41,551 nt of DNA from Methylobacterium sp. E-065 (GTDB lineage: Bacteria > Pseudomonadota > Alphaproteobacteria > Rhizobiales > Beijerinckiaceae). Numbering within the stretch: position 1 is the stretch's first letter; every line of letters starts with the position of its first letter. Below, piece after piece: positions 16,817-24,616 of the stretch. Made by a program: the position numbers and the translations under genes. The notes under the pieces were generated by a model that was not told the origin of the DNA, searched no databases, and was given only the letters and a program-made list of their open reading frames with translations. The DNA is taken from NCBI RefSeq assembly GCF_022829605.1, contig NZ_JAKSYD010000206.1, positions 1 to 41,551 on the forward strand, given 5' to 3'.

Positions 16817-18094
16817 ATGGCAGACCTGTCCGAGACAGCCGAGCGCACGATCGCCCCGGTGCCCCGGATCACCATCCAGGCGTTCTGCGACACCAGCGAG
16901 ACCGCCGCGATGATCGAAGGGGCGGCCCTCGACCGGCGCATGCAGAAGGCGCAGGTCAAGGTGCGGATGGGCGGCGGTGCCGCGGCTATCGAGGCCTACC
17001 GGCACGCGCCGACGCCCAACGTCATCGTGATCGAGACGCAGGGGCCGCGCTCCAAGCCGATCGAATGCCTCGACGCCCTGGCGGAGGTCTGCGACGAGGG
17101 CACCCGCGTCCTGGTGATTGGCCATCTCAACGACGTCACCCTGTACCGTCAGCTGATCCAGCGCGGGGTGTCCGACTACCTGATGGCGCCGTTGGATCCG
17201 CTGACCCTGATCGCGGCGATCTCCGACCTGTTCACGGCCCCGGGCGTCAAGCCGGTGGGCCGCACGGTGGCGGTCTACGGGGTTAAGGGCGGGATCGGCG
17301 CCTCCACGGTGGCGCACAATTTCGCGTGGTCGGTGGCCCGCAGCCAGGGCGTCCAGACGGTGATCGCCGATCTCGACATCGCCTACGGCACGGCCTCGCT
17401 GAACTTCAATCAGGACCCGCCCCAGGGCATCGCCGAGGCGGTGTTCGCCCCCGAGCGCCTGGATTCCGCCCTGGTCGAGCGGCTGCTGTCGAAGTGCAGC
17501 GACATGTTAAGCCTGCTCTCGGCGCCCGCGAGCCTCGACCGCACGATCGACCTGTCGGAGCCGGCCTTCGACGCCCTGATCGAGTACCTGCGGGCGAGCG
17601 TGCCCTGCGTGGTGCTCGACGTGCCGCACCAGTGGAACGCATGGACGAAGCGCGTCCTCACGGCGGCCGACGAGATCCTGATCGTCGCCGGGCCCGACCT
17701 TGCCAGTCTGCGCAACGCCAAGAACCTCCTCGGCGCGCTCAAGCACGGGCGCCCCAACGACGCCCCGCCGCGGGTCCTGCTCAACGGTGTCGGCGTGCCC
17801 AAGCGCCCCGAGATCGGCACGCCCGAATTCGCCAAGACCCTCGAGTCTCCCGTCGCGCTGACGATTCCCTTTGAGCCGGCCCTGTTCGGCACGGCCGCCA
17901 ACAACGGCCAGATGATCGCCGAAATCCAGGCCGGCTCGAAGGTTGCGGAGCTCTTCAACGACCTCGCCGCCCTGACGCTCGGGCGCTCGGAGAGCCGCCG
18001 CCCCGGGCGCACCAGCCTGTTCGAGCCGCTCCTCGCGAAATTCGCCGGCGGCAAGTTCCCAGGCGCCAAGCTCGTCGGCGGAAAGGCCTCGTGA
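16817..18094 (+). CDS. cpaE: Tad pilus ATPase-like localisation protein CpaE/TadZ
   Basis: The 425-residue protein has an N-terminal receiver-like domain (about 17-140) without an obvious full phosphorylation triad. A ParA/MinD-type ATPase domain follows, with a deviant Walker A GVKGGIGAST at 155-164 and IADLDIAYGTASLNF at about 181-195. CpaE/TadZ localises pilus assembly to the pole in related systems. The ATG at 16817 is taken because the domain begins shortly after; the same frame is open upstream only over the end of cpaD. The ribosome-binding site is weak (GAAAG). Confidence 0.93.
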   Translation: MADLSETAERTIAPVPRITIQAFCDTSETAAMIEGAALDRRMQKAQVKVRMGGGAAAIEAYRHAPTPNVIVIETQGPRSKPIECLDALAEVCDEGTRVLVIGHLNDVTLYRQLIQRGVSDYLMAPLDPLTLIAAISDLFTAPGVKPVGRTVAVYGVKGGIGASTVAHNFAWSVARSQGVQTVIADLDIAYGTASLNFNQDPPQGIAEAVFAPERLDSALVERLLSKCSDMLSLLSAPASLDRTIDLSEPAFDALIEYLRASVPCVVLDVPHQWNAWTKRVLTAADEILIVAGPDLASLRNAKNLLGALKHGRPNDAPPRVLLNGVGVPKRPEIGTPEFAKTLESPVALTIPFEPALFGTAANNGQMIAEIQAGSKVAELFNDLAALTLGRSESRRPGRTSLFEPLLAKFAGGKFPGAKLVGGKAS

Positions 18095-18124
18095 TGCGGC
18101 GGGATTGCGCTCCGGGAATGGCCC

Positions 18125-19570
18125 ATGTTCGGTAGACGCCAGATCGGCGGCGCACCGGCCGTCCCCGCACCCGCGCCCGCGCCGCGGTCGCCGGCTCCCT
18201 CACCGGCGGCACCGCAGCGGGACGCCGCGCCAGCGCCCAAGCGGTCCGAGCCGTCCACCCCCATGGTCGTCGAGACCACACGCTCTGAGGATTACTATCG
18301 CACCAAGAGCCTGATCTTCGGCGCCCTGATCGAGGCAATCGACCTCACGCAGCTCTCGCGGCTCGACGCCGAGACCGCGCGCGAGGAGATCCGCGACATC
18401 GTCACGGAGATCATCGGGCTCAAGAACATCGTCCTGTCGATCGCCGAGCAGGAGGAACTGCTCGACGACATCTGCAACGACGTACTGGGCTACGGGCCGC
18501 TGGAGCCGCTGCTCGCCCGCGATGACATCGCCGACATCATGGTCAACGGCGCCAACCGGACCTTCATCGAGGTCAACGGCAAGATCCAGCTGACCAGCGT
18601 CCGGTTCCGCGACAACCAGCAGCTGATGAACATCTGCCAGCGGATCGTCAGCCAGGTCGGCCGGCGGGTCGACGACGCCTCGCCGATCTGCGACGCCCGC
18701 CTGCCGGACGGGTCCCGCGTCAACGTGATCGCGCCGCCGCTCGCCATCGACGGCCCGGCACTGACCATCCGTAAGTTCAAGAAGGACAAGCTCACCCTGG
18801 AGCAGCTCGTGCGCTTCGGGGCGATCTCGCCCGAGGGCGCCGAGGTCCTGAAGATCATCGGCCAGTCACGCTGTAACGTGGTGATCTCGGGCGGCACCGG
18901 CTCGGGCAAGACCACGCTGCTCAACTGCCTGACCGCCTTCATCGAGCACGACGAGCGGGTGATCACCTGCGAGGACGCGGCGGAGCTCCAGCTTCAGCAG
19001 CCCCACGTGGTCCGCCTGGAGACGCGCCCCCCGAACATGGAGGGCCAGGGCTCGGTCACCATGCGCGATCTCGTCAAGAACTGCCTGCGCATGCGGCCCG
19101 AACGCATCATCGTCGGCGAGGTGCGCGGACCCGAGGCCTTCGACCTGCTCCAGGCGATGAACACCGGCCACGACGGCTCGATGGGCACGCTCCACGCCAA
19201 CAGCCCGCGCGAGTGCCTGTCGCGTATCGAGTCGATGATCTCGATGGGCGGTTTCACCCTGCCCTCGAAGACGCTGCGCGAGATGATCTGCGGCTCGATC
19301 GACGTGGTGATCCAGGCCATGCGCCTGCGCGACGGCTCCCGGCGGATCACCCACATCACCGAGGTGCTCGGCATGGAGGGCGACGTCATCACCACCCAGG
19401 ACGTCTTCCTCTACGACATCGTCGGCGAGGACGCGAACGGCCGGCTGGTCGGACGCCATCGCTCCACCGGGATCGGCCGGCCGAAATTCTGGGAGCGCGC
19501 CCGCTACTACGGCCTGGAGCGTCGGCTCGGCGAGGCGCTGGACGCCGCCGAGGTTGTTGATCGGAGTTGA
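18125..19570 (+). CDS. cpaF: Tad pilus secretion ATPase CpaF/TadA
   Basis: The 481-residue type II/IV secretion ATPase has a Pro/Ala-rich disordered N-terminus (10-45), then the N-terminal domain with DIMVNGANRTFIEVNGK (137-153). Walker A GGTGSGKTT is at 256-264. The Asp box (ITCEDAAELQL), the Walker B region (PERIIVGEVRGPEA) and the His box (MGTLHANSPRECL) follow in the expected order. It powers pilin polymerisation at the inner membrane. The gene lies 30 bases after cpaE and ends 3 bases before tadB. Confidence 0.96.
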   Translation: MFGRRQIGGAPAVPAPAPAPRSPAPSPAAPQRDAAPAPKRSEPSTPMVVETTRSEDYYRTKSLIFGALIEAIDLTQLSRLDAETAREEIRDIVTEIIGLKNIVLSIAEQEELLDDICNDVLGYGPLEPLLARDDIADIMVNGANRTFIEVNGKIQLTSVRFRDNQQLMNICQRIVSQVGRRVDDASPICDARLPDGSRVNVIAPPLAIDGPALTIRKFKKDKLTLEQLVRFGAISPEGAEVLKIIGQSRCNVVISGGTGSGKTTLLNCLTAFIEHDERVITCEDAAELQLQQPHVVRLETRPPNMEGQGSVTMRDLVKNCLRMRPERIIVGEVRGPEAFDLLQAMNTGHDGSMGTLHANSPRECLSRIESMISMGGFTLPSKTLREMICGSIDVVIQAMRLRDGSRRITHITEVLGMEGDVITTQDVFLYDIVGEDANGRLVGRHRSTGIGRPKFWERARYYGLERRLGEALDAAEVVDRS

Positions 19571-19573
19571 GGC

Positions 19574-20566
19574 ATGCCGAATCTTGCCGCCATCGGCTCT
19601 TCGAACCTTCCGATCGTCGCGGGCCTCATCGGCATCGCCGCGGCGGCGGTCGCCTACGTGGCGATCCTGCCCCTGTTCGACGGCGAGCGCCGGGCGAATA
19701 AGCGCCTGAAAGCGCTCGGCGTCTCGCCGACCGGGGCGGCGTTGCGGGGCGTGGCGGTCAACCGACGCGAGCAGGTCGCCAAGACGCTGAGCGAAATCGA
19801 GGCCAAGGCCAAGGGTGCCTCCAAGGCCAGCGTGGAGCTGAAGCTCGCCCGCGCCGGCCTCGATTGGACCAAGCAGACCTTCTACATGCTGTCGGCCATC
19901 AGCGCCGGTATCTGCGGGCTGCTGCTCTTCGTGCTGACCGAAAGCCCCATTGCGGGGGTCGGTGCAGCCTTCGCCGGGGGCTTCGGCCTGCCGGCCTGGC
20001 TGCTGCGCCGCCTGCGGCTCAAGCGCATCGCCAAGTTCAACAAGGAATTGCCCAACGCCGTCGACGTGGTTGTGCGCGGCATCCGCACCGGCATCCCGGT
20101 CGGGGATTGCTTCCGCATGGTCTCCCGCGAAGCCGAGGAGCCGGTCCGCAGCGAGTTCAGGACCGTCGTTGAGACCCAGGCACTCGGCCTGTCCCTCGGC
20201 GACGCCGTGATGCGCATGTTCGAGCGGGTGCCGACGCCGGAGGTCAACTTCTTCGTGATCGTGATCAACATCCAGCAGCAATCGGGCGGCAACCTGTCGG
20301 AGGCGCTGAACAACCTCTCCACGGTGCTGCGCGACCGGGCCAAGATGCGCGGCAAGATCCAGGCGATGAGCATGGAGGCCAAGGCCTCGGCCTCGATCAT
20401 CGCCTGCCTGCCCTTCGGGGTGGGGGGTATCACCTCCCTGACGAGCCCCGACTACATCTCGCTGCTCTGGACGACCGATATCGGCAAGATCGCGCTGGTG
20501 GGGGCCGCGATCTGGATGTCGATCGGCGTCTTCACCATCAAGAAGATGATCGCCTTCGAGTTCTGA
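19574..20566 (+). CDS. tadB: Tad pilus inner-membrane platform protein TadB
   Basis: The 330-residue protein has an N-terminal membrane helix (about 12-34) and two central helices (about 97-143). A type II secretion F domain (about 155-280) carries ELPNAVDVVVRGIRTGIPVGD and QQQSGGNLSEALNNLS. A final membrane pair follows. TadB and TadC form the inner-membrane platform for pilus polymerisation. The start has a GGAG/GAGG ribosome-binding site and lies 3 bases after cpaF, so the genes are co-translated. Confidence 0.94.
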   Translation: MPNLAAIGSSNLPIVAGLIGIAAAAVAYVAILPLFDGERRANKRLKALGVSPTGAALRGVAVNRREQVAKTLSEIEAKAKGASKASVELKLARAGLDWTKQTFYMLSAISAGICGLLLFVLTESPIAGVGAAFAGGFGLPAWLLRRLRLKRIAKFNKELPNAVDVVVRGIRTGIPVGDCFRMVSREAEEPVRSEFRTVVETQALGLSLGDAVMRMFERVPTPEVNFFVIVINIQQQSGGNLSEALNNLSTVLRDRAKMRGKIQAMSMEAKASASIIACLPFGVGGITSLTSPDYISLLWTTDIGKIALVGAAIWMSIGVFTIKKMIAFEF

Positions 20567-20612
20567 TGGCGGACCCTCACGCCTGCCGCGCGCTTTTCCC
20601 GGATCCGATCCC

Positions 20613-21590
20613 ATGATCGACGACATCGCCGCGAAGCTATTCGATCCCCGGTTCATGGGGACGCTCCTGACTGCCATCGCGGCGGCGGCGACCGCCTTCG
20701 CGGTGGCGCAGCCATTCTTCGAGACCGACAAGCTCGAGAAGCGGATGAAGCTCGTGGGCGACGAGCGCGAGAAGATCCGGCGGCGCGAGCGCGCCAAGGG
20801 CGCACAGGTCTCGATGCGGGGCACGCTGCGCGTCGAGCCCAAGGCCTACATGAAGTCGATCGTCGAGCGGTATCAACTGCAACGCTGGCTCGCCACCGAC
20901 ACGGCCAAACGCATGCTGATGCAGGCGGGCTATCGCGGCCAGGGGGCGGAGACCGCGTTCCTGTTCTTCCGCCTCGTCGTGCCGGTTGCCACGGTGATCG
21001 GCGCGCTGTTCTACCTGTTCGTGCTGGAGGCGATCGACGCCTCGTACCTTGTCCGGCTGGGACTGGTGATCGGCGCCGCCTATGCCGGCATCAAGGCGCC
21101 GGAACTGTTCCTCGTCAACGCCGCCAAGAAGCGCCAGACCGAGATCCGCAAGGCTTGGCCGGATGCCCTCGACCTCACCCTGATCTGTGTGGAATCCGGC
21201 ATGGCGATCGAGCATGCCTTCCGGCGGGTGAGCACCGAGATCGCCACCTCGTCGGTGGTGCTGGCCGAGGAACTCGCGCTGATGACCGCGGAGATGTCGT
21301 TCCTGCCGGACCGGCGTCAGGCCTACGAGAACTTGGTTCTGCGCACCGGCCTCGATCCCGTGAAGGCCGTGGCGACCGCCCTGATCCAGGCCGAGCGCTA
21401 CGGCACACCGATCGGGCAGGCGCTGCGGGTGCTCGCCCAGGAGAGCCGCGACAACCGGATGACCGAAGCCGAGAAGAAGGCGGCCGGGCTGCCGCCCAAG
21501 CTTACGGTGCCGATGATCCTGTTCTTCCTGCCGGTGCTGTTCGTCGTCATCATCACCCCCGCCGTCATCCAGATCATGCGGACCCAGTGA
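20613..21590 (+). CDS. tadC: Tad pilus inner-membrane platform protein TadC
   Basis: The 325-residue second platform protein has membrane helices at about 12-32, 111-140 and 295-318. Its F domain carries AWPDALDLTLICVESGMAIEHAF and ERYGTPIGQALRVLAQESR, typical of TadC. It closes the assembly operon. No Flp pilin, prepilin peptidase (CpaA/TadV), TadD or pseudopilin genes are present in the window, so these must lie elsewhere. A small GC hairpin (21594-21611) follows the stop. Confidence 0.94.
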   Translation: MIDDIAAKLFDPRFMGTLLTAIAAAATAFAVAQPFFETDKLEKRMKLVGDEREKIRRRERAKGAQVSMRGTLRVEPKAYMKSIVERYQLQRWLATDTAKRMLMQAGYRGQGAETAFLFFRLVVPVATVIGALFYLFVLEAIDASYLVRLGLVIGAAYAGIKAPELFLVNAAKKRQTEIRKAWPDALDLTLICVESGMAIEHAFRRVSTEIATSSVVLAEELALMTAEMSFLPDRRQAYENLVLRTGLDPVKAVATALIQAERYGTPIGQALRVLAQESRDNRMTEAEKKAAGLPPKLTVPMILFFLPVLFVVIITPAVIQIMRTQ

Positions 21591-21593
21591 CGC

Positions 21594-21611
21594 GCGGGGG
21601 CGACGCCCCGC
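21594..21611. terminator. GC hairpin between convergent tadC and GcrA-motif genes
   Basis: GCGGGG (21594-21599) pairs with CCCCGC (21606-21611) across a 6-base loop in the 33-base gap between two convergent genes. There is no T-run on either side, so termination strength is doubtful. Confidence 0.35.
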
Positions 21612-21623
21612 TCAGAGCAGAGT

Positions 21624-22016
21624 TTAGCGGATACGGCCCGGACGGGTCGGCTCGAACACGATCCGGCGGTGATAGGCACACCAGCTCTTGCCGTCAGACA
21701 CCGGTGCGCCGCAGCAGACCGCCCGGTCGTTCGGCTCGCCGATGATGTACTTGCACACGAAGGCCCCGGACTGCGCGAAGGGCACGCGCAGATCGGCCGA
21801 CGGCTCCTTGACGGTCTCGGCGTCGCCGATCTGGGACATGCGAACGAGTTGATTCATGGTGTCGATCGGCTCAATGATGATCCTGCTCGATGGGACCAGG
21901 GGCCCCGGCAGCTGGAAGGGTCGGACGCCTCTCCCTCGGGCAGCGACCCCGGGCGCATCCGTGGGGATGGCGTCCGAATCGACTCGCCCGATGCCGACCG
22001 GCGCGATCGGCGTCAT
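21624..22016 (-). CDS. Small protein with GcrA C-terminal motif, no HTH domain
   Basis: The last 50 residues carry CKYIIGEPND, CCGAPVSDGKSWCAYH and a basic end, matching the conserved C-terminal segment of GcrA cell-cycle regulators (C-x-(W/Y)-PIG-(D/E)-P ... CG ... YC..H). The N-terminal SANT/HTH-like domain that GcrA uses to bind DNA is absent. In GcrA the C-terminal part contacts sigma-70 domain 2, so a sigma-binding or competing role is conceivable. The start is uncertain: the ATG at 22016 gives 130 residues and the ATG at 21857 gives 77; neither has a clear ribosome-binding site. A CtrA-like box lies at 22035-22050. The gene converges on tadC. Confidence 0.6.
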   Translation of the reverse strand: MTPIAPVGIGRVDSDAIPTDAPGVAARGRGVRPFQLPGPLVPSSRIIIEPIDTMNQLVRMSQIGDAETVKEPSADLRVPFAQSGAFVCKYIIGEPNDRAVCCGAPVSDGKSWCAYHRRIVFEPTRPGRIR

Positions 22017-22034
22017 CGTGTTGTCGTAACTGGG

Positions 22035-22050
22035 GTTAAGGCAATTTAAA
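22035..22050 (-). promoter_or_regulatory. CtrA-like box upstream of the GcrA-motif gene
   Basis: On the minus strand this reads TTTA-N7-TTAAC, one mismatch from the CtrA consensus TTAA-N7-TTAA(C). It lies about 20 bases upstream of the ATG at 22016, in a short AT-rich stretch. If it overlaps the -35 region, the transcript would begin near or inside the longer reading frame, which would favour the later start. Candidate only. Confidence 0.4.
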
Positions 22051-22244
22051 ACAAGACCAACGTGCACGCACTGCATCGGAGCACGGTGCCGGATGCGTAG
22101 CTGGCGGGCATATCGCCTGTTCGATTGACATTCGCCGGGCTGACGAAACGTCCTGAACGCTCGCAATCGCATCCCGTCCGGGTGTGCAAGCCGGACCGAC
22201 CTGTGGTTTGGTTCGGGTTCCCGCGACCAGAGCCGGACTTGCCC

Positions 22245-23093
22245 ATGGCCCAAGCGCCCCTCGTGTCACCCGATTGGCTGCACGACCGCCTCACCGCCCC
22301 CGACCTCGTGATCCTCGATGCCTCCTGGTATCTTCCGGCCGCAGGCCGAGATCCCGAGGCCGGGTTCCGCGAGGCCCATATCCCCGGCGCCCGGCGCTTC
22401 GACCTCGACGCGATGAGCGACACCGAGTCGAGCCTGCCCCACATGCTGCCCCGCCCGGAGGTCTTCGCCGCACGGATGCGGGCGCTCGGCGTCGGCGACG
22501 GCCAGCAGATCGTGGTCTACGACGGGATGGGCCTGTTCTCGGCGCCGCGGGTCTGGTGGATGCTCAAGGCCTTCGGGGTGCGCGATGCCCTCGTGCTCGA
22601 TGGCGGGCTCCCGGCCTGGGTGGCGGCGGGCTACCCCACCGAGGAGGGCGAGCCGCACCCGCGCGAACGCCGGCACTTCACGGCCCGGCTCGATCACGGC
22701 GCGGTGGCGGATGCGGACGACGTCGCCCGCGCCCTGGCGAGCGGCGCGGCTCAGGTGGTCGATGCCCGCTCGGGCACCCGGTTCCGCGGCGAGGAGCCGG
22801 AGCCGCGCCCCGGGGTCCGTCCCGGTCACATGCCGGGCGCCTGCAACCTGCACTATGCGGCGCTCCAGCGCGACGGCCGGATGAAGAGCCCGGAGGAACT
22901 GACTGCCGTCTTCGCGGAGAATGGCGTCGATCCGGACCGGCCGATCGTGACCACCTGCGGCTCCGGGGTGACCGCGGCGATCATCGCGCTGGCCCTGGAA
23001 ACGATGGGCCGGCCCGCTCGCGGCCTCTACGACGGCTCGTGGTCGGAATGGGGCGCAGACACGAACCGGGCGGTGGCGACCGGGGCTCCTTGA
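22245..23093 (+). CDS. sseA: 3-mercaptopyruvate sulfurtransferase
   Basis: The 282-residue protein has two rhodanese domains: an inactive N-terminal one (about 5-130) and a catalytic C-terminal one with Cys238 in CGSGVTAA. That loop marks mercaptopyruvate sulfurtransferase rather than thiosulfate sulfurtransferase. It transfers sulfur from 3-mercaptopyruvate to thiols or cyanide. The ATG at 22245 begins MAQAPLVSPDWL, which matches the usual family start; the frame is open upstream but not family-like. The N-terminal FREAHIPGARRFD and C-terminal RPGHMPGACNLHY repeats confirm the duplication. Confidence 0.93.
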   Translation: MAQAPLVSPDWLHDRLTAPDLVILDASWYLPAAGRDPEAGFREAHIPGARRFDLDAMSDTESSLPHMLPRPEVFAARMRALGVGDGQQIVVYDGMGLFSAPRVWWMLKAFGVRDALVLDGGLPAWVAAGYPTEEGEPHPRERRHFTARLDHGAVADADDVARALASGAAQVVDARSGTRFRGEEPEPRPGVRPGHMPGACNLHYAALQRDGRMKSPEELTAVFAENGVDPDRPIVTTCGSGVTAAIIALALETMGRPARGLYDGSWSEWGADTNRAVATGAP

Positions 23094-23111
23094 CGGACGG
23101 CCGATCCAATC

Positions 23112-23121
23112 CGATATATCG
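23112..23121. promoter_or_regulatory. AT-rich palindrome upstream of the 158-residue gene
   Basis: CGATATATCG is a perfect 10-base dyad, 35 bases before the ATG at 23157. It is the only AT-rich spot in this intergenic region, so it may be part of the promoter or an operator. No known regulator consensus is matched. Confidence 0.25.
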
Positions 23122-23156
23122 AAAGCGCCTCGGCTGGGCGCTCTACGGAGAAGATC

Positions 23157-23633
23157 ATGCCGCATCACGACACCACCGCCCTGTCGGGCACCATCCAGCA
23201 CGTCTTTGCACACCGCTTCACCTTCGAAGCGGACGGCGCCACGCACTTGGCCGATCTCGGTCCCAAGGGCGCTGACGCGTTCCCGCTCGCGACCGGTCTG
23301 CGCGTCACCTTGGAGGGGGAGCGCCGCCCCTCGGAGATCAAGGTCACGCGGATTGCCGCCGAGGGCCGGGAGCCGGTGCTGATCCAGCACAAGAAGCCCA
23401 ACCACCCGCCGGGTGCGGCACGGCCGGACGTGCCGGCCGATCCCGCCACGGCCCTCGCGGCGGCGGCGGCCGATGGCTGGTCGGTCACGGGGGCTCCGCG
23501 CAAGAAGCCGAAGCACTTCGAGCTTCTGGCCCACCGCGGCGACGACGTTGCCACGGAGTTGCACGTCGATTTCGCCGGGACGATCTACAAGCAGAAGCCG
23601 GCCGACGTCGCGAAATGGGCCGTGCCGGCCTGA
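23157..23633 (+). CDS. Unknown 158-residue cytoplasmic protein
   Basis: The ATG has a good ribosome-binding site (CGGAGAAG). I recognise no family. The first 70 residues alternate short hydrophobic and polar stretches (GTIQHVFAHRFTFEADGATHLADLG, split by turns) and suggest a small beta-barrel, perhaps OB-like. A His/Lys-rich linker (IQHKKPNHPPG) leads to an Ala-rich helix (about 102-112). The C-terminal module contains APRKKPKHFELLAHR and ends in VDFAGTIYKQKPADVAKWAV. There is no signal peptide or membrane segment. The two lysine/His patches could bind nucleic acid, but that is speculation. Confidence 0.7.
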   Translation: MPHHDTTALSGTIQHVFAHRFTFEADGATHLADLGPKGADAFPLATGLRVTLEGERRPSEIKVTRIAAEGREPVLIQHKKPNHPPGAARPDVPADPATALAAAAADGWSVTGAPRKKPKHFELLAHRGDDVATELHVDFAGTIYKQKPADVAKWAVPA

Positions 23634-23680
23634 CGAACCGGAAAAACCGGACTTCTCCGCCGGAAGCGGCGGGGCTGTCC

Positions 23681-23715
23681 GGGCGTGCGAGATCCGGGCG
23701 TGCGAGATCCGGGCG
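23681..23715. repeat. 15-bp tandem repeat
   Basis: GGGCGTGCGAGATCC occurs twice without mismatch (23681-23695, 23696-23710) and starts a third time (GGGCG). It lies between two convergent genes, directly beside a strong hairpin, and has no evident function. Confidence 0.8.
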
Positions 23716-23740
23716 CGGGTCGGCCTCCGGGCCGACCCGC
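23715..23740. terminator. Strong GC hairpin between convergent genes
   Basis: GCGGGTCGGCC (23715-23725) pairs perfectly with GGCCGACCCGC (23730-23740) over a 4-base loop. It follows the ftrC stop by two bases on the minus strand and can serve the plus-strand gene at 23157 as well. No clear T-run follows on either side. Confidence 0.5.
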
Positions 23741-23742
23741 AT

Positions 23743-24567
23743 TCAGGCAGGCCGCATGGCGCGGCGCTTGTCGGCGGCGCTCCATTGCATCAGCCCAACC
23801 ATGACCGCGATGGTCGCCACGTAGACCAGCCCCTGCAGCACAGTCGGCCGATCGGTGTAGCCCACGAGGGCGTGCAGGATGCGGCCCGGCCAGGACGTCT
23901 CCGCGATCACGCCCGAGCTGTTCCAGAGGGTGTGGCCGAGGACATCCACCACGCCGGCATTGGCCAGGAACTGGGCAGCCTGCGCGGCAAGCCCCGCGGC
24001 CAGGAAGATGATCAGCACGCTGGTCACCGAGAACACATAGCGGCTGGGGATCGACGCGAGCCCGAAATACGTCACCGCCGAGAGCAGCGCCCCCGCCCCG
24101 ATGCCGGCCACGGCGCCGAACTGGATATCCGCCCCCGAGGTGCCCGAGGCCACGAGGCCATAGAGGAACAGCACCAGTTCGGCACCCTCGCGCAGGATCG
24201 CGGCGCCGATCACGATGGAGAGGGCAGCGGCCTCGCGCTCGCCCGAGCGCACCGCCGCACCGGCCGCGCGCAATTCGCCCGCCAGTTCCTTGCCGTGCTT
24301 GCTCATCCAGGTGTTGTGCCAGACCAGCAGCAGCACCGCGACGATCAGCACCGCGGCGTTCAGGATGTCCTGCCCGCTGCCCTCGAACGCGTCGGAGATC
24401 TTTTCCGCGAACAGGGCTACGAGGCCGGCCCCGGCCAATCCGCCCGCGATGCCCAGCAGCACCCAGCGCATCCGGCCGGGGATGCCGCGGGTCGCCGCCA
24501 GCACGATCGAGATGATGAGGCCCGCCTCGATGACTTCGCGGAAGGCGATGACGAAGGCGCCGATCAT
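23743..24567 (-). CDS. ftrC: FTR1-family iron permease FtrC
   Basis: The 274-residue multi-helix membrane protein carries two R-E-x-x-E iron-binding motifs, REVIE at 10-14 and REGAE at 126-130, as in yeast Ftr1 and bacterial EfeU. About seven membrane helices can be seen. In FtrABCD systems it imports iron oxidised in the periplasm. It is the last gene of the ftr operon, 49 bases after ftrD. Confidence 0.93.
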   Translation of the reverse strand: MIGAFVIAFREVIEAGLIISIVLAATRGIPGRMRWVLLGIAGGLAGAGLVALFAEKISDAFEGSGQDILNAAVLIVAVLLLVWHNTWMSKHGKELAGELRAAGAAVRSGEREAAALSIVIGAAILREGAELVLFLYGLVASGTSGADIQFGAVAGIGAGALLSAVTYFGLASIPSRYVFSVTSVLIIFLAAGLAAQAAQFLANAGVVDVLGHTLWNSSGVIAETSWPGRILHALVGYTDRPTVLQGLVYVATIAVMVGLMQWSAADKRRAMRPA

Positions 24568-24616
24568 GGCGGTCTCCAGAGGTTGCGAGGTGTTGCGAGA
24601 GGGCGCGCGGACCGCG

